DNA of 9,130 nt from Chloroflexota bacterium (lineage in GTDB: Bacteria; Chloroflexota; Dehalococcoidia; Tepidiformales; Tepidiformaceae), in NCBI GenBank assembly GCA_963169135.1, contig CAUJEQ010000282.1, positions 1-9,130 on the forward strand. Reading direction: 5' to 3'. The notes under the pieces are model-generated. The model worked only from the letters and a program-made list of their open reading frames with translations, did no database searches and had not been told where the DNA came from. The stretch's first letter is position 1, and each line of letters begins with the position of its first letter. Positions 5,554-9,130 of this stretch are shown here, one piece after another. The translations under genes were made by a program, and so were the position numbers.

Positions 5554-6954
5554 ATGGAGTCCACCGGCGACCCAGGCATCGAGGCGCGGATCAAAGAATG
5601 GAGGTCGTACCTCCAGCGCCGCCAGGCGATTCATCATGTTGATGTCGATGAGCTCGAGGACCATCTGCGCAGCCAGATCTCGGATCTGGGAGCGGCAGGC
5701 CTCAGCGAAGACGAATCCTTTCTCGTTGCCATCAAGCGGATTGGCGGTGTGAACGAGCTGTCGCGGGAGTTCGCGCGTGAGCGGTCGAGCCAGCTCTGGA
5801 AGCAGCTGGTCCTCGGCGGCGATGGGGTCCGCGGGCACCCGGTTTCGCAGTATGGCGGGCTCCTCATCACGATCTGCTTCGCGATTGGTGCCGCCGCGGC
5901 GTTCAAGTTTCCCGCAGTTTTCGGGATCGACCCGTTCGACCCGGGAACGGCCGACGGGGGGAACGGCGATGCCGAGGCATCGTTTTATTTGCGGAACACT
6001 GCCCTGCTGGCGCTGCCCTTTTTGATTGGCTTTCTCGCATGGAGGCGGAGCATTCCGGTCCGGGCGATCGCCGGGTTGGCTGTGCCGTTCATCGCGGCAG
6101 CGATCCTCGTCAACGTGTTCCCTTTCGAGACCGGCGGCGACACGGAGCCGCTGGCGGCGATCCACCTCCCGATCATCCTGTGGCTGGTTGCCGGCGTCGC
6201 CTACCTGGGCGGCGCCTGGCGGGGCGATGCACCCCGGATGGACTTCGTTCGATTCACGGGCGAGTGGTTCATCTACTACGCGCTCATCGCGTTCGGGGGA
6301 GTTGCCCTCAGCGGGCTGACTCTGGGGGTTTTCGCTGCCATTGATATCGATGTTGAGCCCTTCATCGCTTCGTGGGTGCTGCCCTGCGGCGCGGTGGGCG
6401 CGGTCGTCGTGGTCGCCTGGCTGGTCGAGGCCAAGCAGAGCGTGATCGAGAACATGGCCCCGGTCCTGACCAGCGTCTTCACGCCGCTGTTCGCCTTAAT
6501 GCTCGTTGCAGCCATCGCCGGCATGGCGCTCACCGGCAATTTCGTCGATGCCGAACGCGACGTGCTCATCCTTTTCGATGTGCTCCTGGTGATCGTCGTG
6601 GGTCTGGTCCTTTACTCGATCTCGGCCCGTGATTCGGATGCGACGCCGACGCTCATGGACGCCATTCAACTGGTCCTGGTCGTGAGCGCCCTCGTGATCG
6701 ACGTGCTGGCCCTGGCAGCGATACTCAGCCGGATCACGGAGTTCGGCTTCACGCCGAACAGGACTGCCGGTCTCGGGCTCAATGTGGTGCTGCTCGCCAA
6801 CCTGGTGTGGTCGGCGTGGCTCCTGTCGGCGTTCCTTCGCGGAAGGCGCCAATTCTCGGACCTGGAGCGCTGGCAGACGCGGTACATTCCCGTGTACGCG
6901 GTCTGGGCGGCCATCGTGGTGGTTGCCTTCCCACCGCTCTTCGGCTTCGACTGA
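5554..6954 (+). CDS. Multi-pass membrane protein with N-terminal permease-prefix (HAAS-like) domain
   Basis: Residues 8-80 are a soluble helical domain (EARIKEWRSYLQRRQAI, DVDELEDHLRSQISDL, LSEDESFLVAIKRIGGVNELSREFARE), the prefix module that habitually follows PadR genes. After a short linker come about 11 hydrophobic segments, near 102-121, 147-164, 168-190, 202-221, 237-262, 271-291, 306-326, 336-356, 370-391, 405-427 and 446-464. The C-terminal half (EFGFTPNRTAGLGLNVVLL) recalls DUF4153-type integral membrane proteins, a tentative link. No ABC ATPase or substrate-binding motif is present, so transport is not shown. GAGGGG overlapping the padR stop lies about 9 nt before the ATG, and only 6 nt separate the genes, so they are co-transcribed and likely coupled. 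The role is probably in an envelope or stress response sensed through PadR; this is inference. Confidence 0.85.
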   Translation: MESTGDPGIEARIKEWRSYLQRRQAIHHVDVDELEDHLRSQISDLGAAGLSEDESFLVAIKRIGGVNELSREFARERSSQLWKQLVLGGDGVRGHPVSQYGGLLITICFAIGAAAAFKFPAVFGIDPFDPGTADGGNGDAEASFYLRNTALLALPFLIGFLAWRRSIPVRAIAGLAVPFIAAAILVNVFPFETGGDTEPLAAIHLPIILWLVAGVAYLGGAWRGDAPRMDFVRFTGEWFIYYALIAFGGVALSGLTLGVFAAIDIDVEPFIASWVLPCGAVGAVVVVAWLVEAKQSVIENMAPVLTSVFTPLFALMLVAAIAGMALTGNFVDAERDVLILFDVLLVIVVGLVLYSISARDSDATPTLMDAIQLVLVVSALVIDVLALAAILSRITEFGFTPNRTAGLGLNVVLLANLVWSAWLLSAFLRGRRQFSDLERWQTRYIPVYAVWAAIVVVAFPPLFGFD

Positions 6955-6971
6955 TGCCCTGCATCCGCCGA

Positions 6972-6984
6972 GGCCACGCTGGCC
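6972..6984. terminator. Small hairpin between convergent genes
   Basis: GGCCA-CGC-TGGCC lies in the 41-bp gap between two convergent genes. It has a 5-bp GC-rich stem and no T-run. It may assist termination in both directions; the evidence is weak. Confidence 0.25.
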
Positions 6985-6995
6985 GGGGATTCGCC

Positions 6996-8042
6996 TTACT
7001 GCACCCGATCGCGCGCGTGTTCGTTGGCCCATGCCGACGCTTCGACGCGGTTGCGGACACCGAGCTTCGTGTACACGTTGGCGAGGTGACGGGCGACCGT
7101 GGCCCTGCTGAGCCAGAGCGCTGCGGCGATTTCCTCATTCGTGGCGCCGGTGACCGCCTGATCGAGGACTTCAATCTCGCGAGTGGTTAGCGTCTTCCAG
7201 CCGTCGGCGCCGCGGGCCTTTCGTGGGCCGCCCCGGACTGACGGTCCGCCTCCCTCGTCGAACTCACTCGTCAGGAACCGCTCGATCTCGCGCGTTGGTG
7301 CATCATCCTTGGCCCACCGCTTGCCGGATTTGAGGATGAGGCGGTGGTTGGGGATCAGGCGGGCGAGATCTGCGGCTGCCGTGGGGGGCATCATGGGGTC
7401 ATCGACGTTGTGGAGGATGAGGCACTCGGCCCGCACCAGCGGCGCGAACTGGGAGAGGTCCGCCCGGTCAAGGAGGACGTTGAGCATCGCGCGGATATCC
7501 GCCGGATTGGTTGCCGAGACGTAGTACCGGACCCATGCTTCGATGTCCGCCGCCTCGCCCCAGCCAATCGCGAACTGGAGGAACGCCCTCCAGAACGTCG
7601 CGAAGTCGTGGTCCAGGAGCGCGTACAAGGACTTTTGGGTGGTGAGGTCGTCGCGGCCCACGCGGAATGCTGGCTCCACAAGGACCATTTTCTTGACTCG
7701 CGGGCTCCGGGCGGCGAGCACGACGCTCTCGAACGTCCCCGCTGCCGCCCCATACAACGTCATCAGGTCGATCCCGGCGGCGTCCGCCACCGCCTCAAGG
7801 TCGTCGGCGTACTGATCGAGGCCGTGCTCGACGCCCCAGTCGGAGAGGCCGAACCCCCGCCGGTCGTACGAGACGATGCGACCGCCAAACGCACGGCGGA
7901 GGCCGGTCCTCACAAATCCTGATTCAATGGTCTCCGACCAGGGCGGGACGAAGATGACGGACGGGCCCGTGCCCCAGGACGTCCACGCGATACGGGTTCC
8001 GTCGCGCGACGTCGCATAACGAATGGGGCCTCGGGCGGTCAC
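6996..8042 (-). CDS. Alpha/beta-hydrolase-fold sensor fused to LuxR-type HTH (probable pseudoenzyme regulator)
   Basis: Residues 5-260 are an alpha/beta-hydrolase fold of the type found fused to signalling domains (IRYATSRDGTRIAW at 7-20, VSYDRRGFGLSD at 57-68). Residues 283-340 are a LuxR/GerE DNA-binding domain (LTTREIEVLDQAV, then IAAALWLSRATVARHLANVYTKLGVRNR in two parts), joined by a Gly/Arg-rich linker (263-280). The nucleophile elbow, normally G-x-S-x-G, reads G98-A-A-A-G102, with Ala at 100 in place of Ser. The catalytic-His region reads SGKRWAKDDAP (239-249), with Lys 241 where SGH is usual. An acidic residue remains in NVDDPMMP (212-219). The domain is thus expected to bind a ligand rather than hydrolyse it and to relay this to DNA binding. 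The GTG start at 8042 has no Shine-Dalgarno sequence and overlaps the stop of a short upstream ORF. Family and fusion are clear; the loss of catalysis is read directly but untested, and the target genes are unknown. Confidence 0.88.
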   Translation of the reverse strand: MTARGPIRYATSRDGTRIAWTSWGTGPSVIFVPPWSETIESGFVRTGLRRAFGGRIVSYDRRGFGLSDWGVEHGLDQYADDLEAVADAAGIDLMTLYGAAAGTFESVVLAARSPRVKKMVLVEPAFRVGRDDLTTQKSLYALLDHDFATFWRAFLQFAIGWGEAADIEAWVRYYVSATNPADIRAMLNVLLDRADLSQFAPLVRAECLILHNVDDPMMPPTAAADLARLIPNHRLILKSGKRWAKDDAPTREIERFLTSEFDEGGGPSVRGGPRKARGADGWKTLTTREIEVLDQAVTGATNEEIAAALWLSRATVARHLANVYTKLGVRNRVEASAWANEHARDRVQ

Positions 8043-8054
8043 GCCCCCGACCCC
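8025..8054 (-). promoter_or_regulatory. Hairpin holding the GTG start codon of the LuxR fusion
   Basis: In the minus-strand RNA, 8054-8042 pairs with 8037-8025: GGGG with CCCC, and TCGGGGGCG with CGCCCGA allowing small bulges. The loop is TGAC, so the GTG at 8042-8040 sits at the apex. Such a structure would hinder independent initiation and could be opened by ribosomes finishing the upstream ORF, which ends inside it. Confidence 0.4.
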
Positions 8055-8092
8055 ACGGGCACCGCCGGCACGCAGCGCGGTCGTGCGAACAT
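8039..8092 (-). CDS. 17-codon upstream ORF (leader peptide) coupled to the LuxR fusion
   Basis: The ATG at 8092 opens a frame encoding MFARPRCVPAVPVGSGA. Its TGA (8041-8039) shares two bases with the GTG start of the downstream gene (GTGA). The ATG lies exactly 6 nt after a consensus -10 box, so it would be the first codon of a leaderless mRNA. The peptide has no recognisable family. Its value is probably positional: it would deliver ribosomes to a downstream start that lacks its own Shine-Dalgarno sequence and sits in a hairpin. Expression is not proven. Confidence 0.4.
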   Translation of the reverse strand: MFARPRCVPAVPVGSGA

Positions 8093-8098
8093 TCCGGG

Positions 8099-8107
8099 AT
8101 TATAGCA
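8099..8107 (-). promoter_or_regulatory. Consensus extended -10 promoter of the LuxR-fusion gene
   Basis: On the minus strand TGCTATAAT (8107-8099) is a perfect extended -10. Transcription would start at 8092, the A of the upstream-ORF ATG. The -35 position at 17-nt spacing (8127-8122, GCGTCG) is poor, as allowed for extended -10 promoters. Confidence 0.55.
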
Positions 8108-8148
8108 ACGAGTCAAGGCCGCGACGCGCTGTGAGCGTCAGTGGAGTT

Positions 8149-8200
8149 GGGCCGAGGCCGGCCGATTCTCGGCCCGGGACCTGCACCCTGGTCCCGGGCC
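8149..8200. repeat. Nested, mutually exclusive inverted repeats downstream of the SMP-30-like gene
   Basis: Three perfect dyads overlap: GGCCCGGGACC 8171-8181 with 8190-8200 (11 bp, 8-nt loop); GGGCCGAG 8149-8156 with CTCGGCCC 8168-8175 (8 bp); and GGCCGA 8160-8165 with 8169-8174 (6 bp, 3-nt loop). The first shares bases with the other two, so they cannot all form together. The 11-bp hairpin lies 19 bp beyond the minus-strand stop at 8219 and probably serves as its terminator, though no T-run follows. Confidence 0.5.
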
Positions 8201-8218
8201 AACCCGTGCTCGATACGT

Positions 8219-9112
8219 TCAGCGACTCACATTGATCCGGTAGATCGCTGGCTTCGGGTCCGGGAAGATGAATCCAGACTGATTCACGACATAGAGATAC
8301 TTGCCAAGGCGCCCGGTGCCGAAGGCAAGCGTCACAGGTCCGACCAGCCCGTCCTCGCTGTCAGCGATCATTTCCAGGTTCCCCTGTCTGTCCAGCAGAC
8401 TCAACGAACTGTTGAACCAGGAGGAGATGTAGGTGGTTCCATTCGGAGCCGACGCTATCCCCTCAGTCATGTAGAGCGATGGGTGTTCCACCACGACGGC
8501 GACATTGCCGGCAGAACCGTCTTTATTGATGTCGATGCGGACCACGCGAGACTTCTCTTCCACCGTGACCAGCAGCGAGCGCCCGTCGACGGTCACGTCT
8601 CCGGCGCCGAGTGGAACGCCAAAGCCGAGGCTGCCATCTCCTTCCAGCAGCTCGTGCTGGATCCAGAGCTCCGCCAGGCCGGACCCGTGACGGATGCGCC
8701 AGATAGACCCGGTGAGGGAGTCCGTAACGTAAACGTTGTCGTGGCCATCTACTGTCATGCCATTCCCGAAGATGGCTTCGCTCCCAGGAACGCGCGACAA
8801 CGTTCCGTCGCCATAGATCCGGTAGATACCAGTCGACGCACCCGAGTCGAAATCCACGAAAGCCGCGTAGATGACCGTGTCTTCTCTGCTCTTGCGTTCG
8901 ACCACTGCGAGGGCGTTCGGCCCCAGGCCGGCACCGGGCGGCCCAGCGTACGGTATCGTAGCGATCGTTTCTTCACTGCCATCAAGCGAGAGTTTCCTCA
9001 CCTGCCCCAGCATTTGCATGCCGAAGTAGATGTTCCCATCCCGGTCAAACGCAATTCCCTTCGGGAACTCTCCCAGCGCAGGATCGAACTCCCGGACTAA
9101 CTCCAATTCCAT
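8219..9112 (-). CDS. SMP-30/NHL-like beta-propeller protein (possibly partial at 5' end)
   Basis: Beta-propeller of the SMP-30/gluconolactonase/LRE-like group. Repeated blade signatures are visible: FPKGIAFDRDGNIYF (16-30), GNGMTVDGHDNVYVTDSLTGSIWRI (116-140, the most typical), AGDVTVDGRSLLVTVEEKSRVVRI (170-193), TEGIASAPNGTTYISSWFNSSLSLLD (216-241) and LAFGTGRLGKYLYVVN (262-277). Positions that usually carry metal ligands in active lactonases look altered: K18 where Glu is common, GAGD (169-172) where GAN is usual, and E217 where Asp is usual; N117 is kept. Lactonase activity is therefore doubtful. ATG 9112 has AAGGA about 10 nt upstream, but the frame stays open to the window edge (codons for AEGNHA precede it). 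The true start, perhaps with a signal peptide, may lie outside. The family call is good; the substrate is unknown. Confidence 0.8.
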   Translation of the reverse strand: MELELVREFDPALGEFPKGIAFDRDGNIYFGMQMLGQVRKLSLDGSEETIATIPYAGPPGAGLGPNALAVVERKSREDTVIYAAFVDFDSGASTGIYRIYGDGTLSRVPGSEAIFGNGMTVDGHDNVYVTDSLTGSIWRIRHGSGLAELWIQHELLEGDGSLGFGVPLGAGDVTVDGRSLLVTVEEKSRVVRIDINKDGSAGNVAVVVEHPSLYMTEGIASAPNGTTYISSWFNSSLSLLDRQGNLEMIADSEDGLVGPVTLAFGTGRLGKYLYVVNQSGFIFPDPKPAIYRINVSR

Positions 9113-9130
9113 GGCGTGGTTTCCTTCGGC

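Noticed and set aside
8099..8116. TTGACT next to TATAAT on the minus strand as a -35/-10 pair
   Set aside because: Only 6 nt separate them, far too close for sigma-70 recognition; the extended -10 alone is the better explanation.

Overview
The window is GC-rich chromosomal DNA (roughly two thirds G+C by eye) from a bacterium. The gene styles fit Chloroflexota (Dehalococcoidia/Tepidiforma-like): an HExxH lipoprotein, a PadR plus multi-TM prefix-domain pair, an SMP-30-like propeller and an alpha/beta-hydrolase–LuxR fusion, with frequent GTG starts and promoters sitting right at start codons. The taxonomic call is an inference; no ribosomal marker is present. No mobile element, CRISPR array or phage gene was seen.

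Layout. (1) 16-813 (+): O6-methylguanine-DNA methyltransferase with an Ada-type four-cysteine zinc motif at its C-terminus. (2) 879-2135 (-), convergent with it: a secreted, probably lipid-anchored HExxH metalloprotease-like protein. (3) 2186-2262 (+): tRNA-Glu(CTC), followed by a strong intrinsic terminator. (4) 2365-2610 (+): small helical hypothetical protein. (5) 2659-3672 (+): CcdA/DsbD-like thiol-electron transporter with extra membrane segments. (6) 3743-3819 (+): tRNA-Glu(TTC), nearly identical to the first. (7) 3893-4957 (-): ATP-grasp ligase-like protein resembling the Cj0069 group. (8) Divergent from it, 5164-5547 and 5554-6954 (+): PadR repressor and a membrane protein with an N-terminal permease-prefix (HAAS-like) domain, a two-gene operon. 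(9) 6996-8042 (-): alpha/beta-hydrolase fold joined to a LuxR-type HTH, lacking the catalytic Ser and probably the His. (10) 8219-9112 (-): SMP-30/NHL-like beta-propeller, perhaps running off the right edge.

Three observations stand out. First, the hydrolase–LuxR protein looks like a pseudoenzyme turned into a ligand-sensing transcription factor. Second, its gene is preceded by a consensus extended -10 box, a 17-codon leaderless upstream ORF whose stop overlaps the GTG start (GTGA), and a hairpin with that GTG at its apex; together these suggest control by translational coupling. Third, three start codons (ccdA-like gene, padR, the upstream ORF) each lie exactly 6 nt after a good -10 hexamer, so +1 would be the first base of the start codon. 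This points to leaderless transcription as a habit of this genome.

The genes do not form a single pathway. The clear functional units are the PadR/membrane-protein operon, with an inverted-repeat operator on its promoter, and the two glutamate tRNA isoacceptors.
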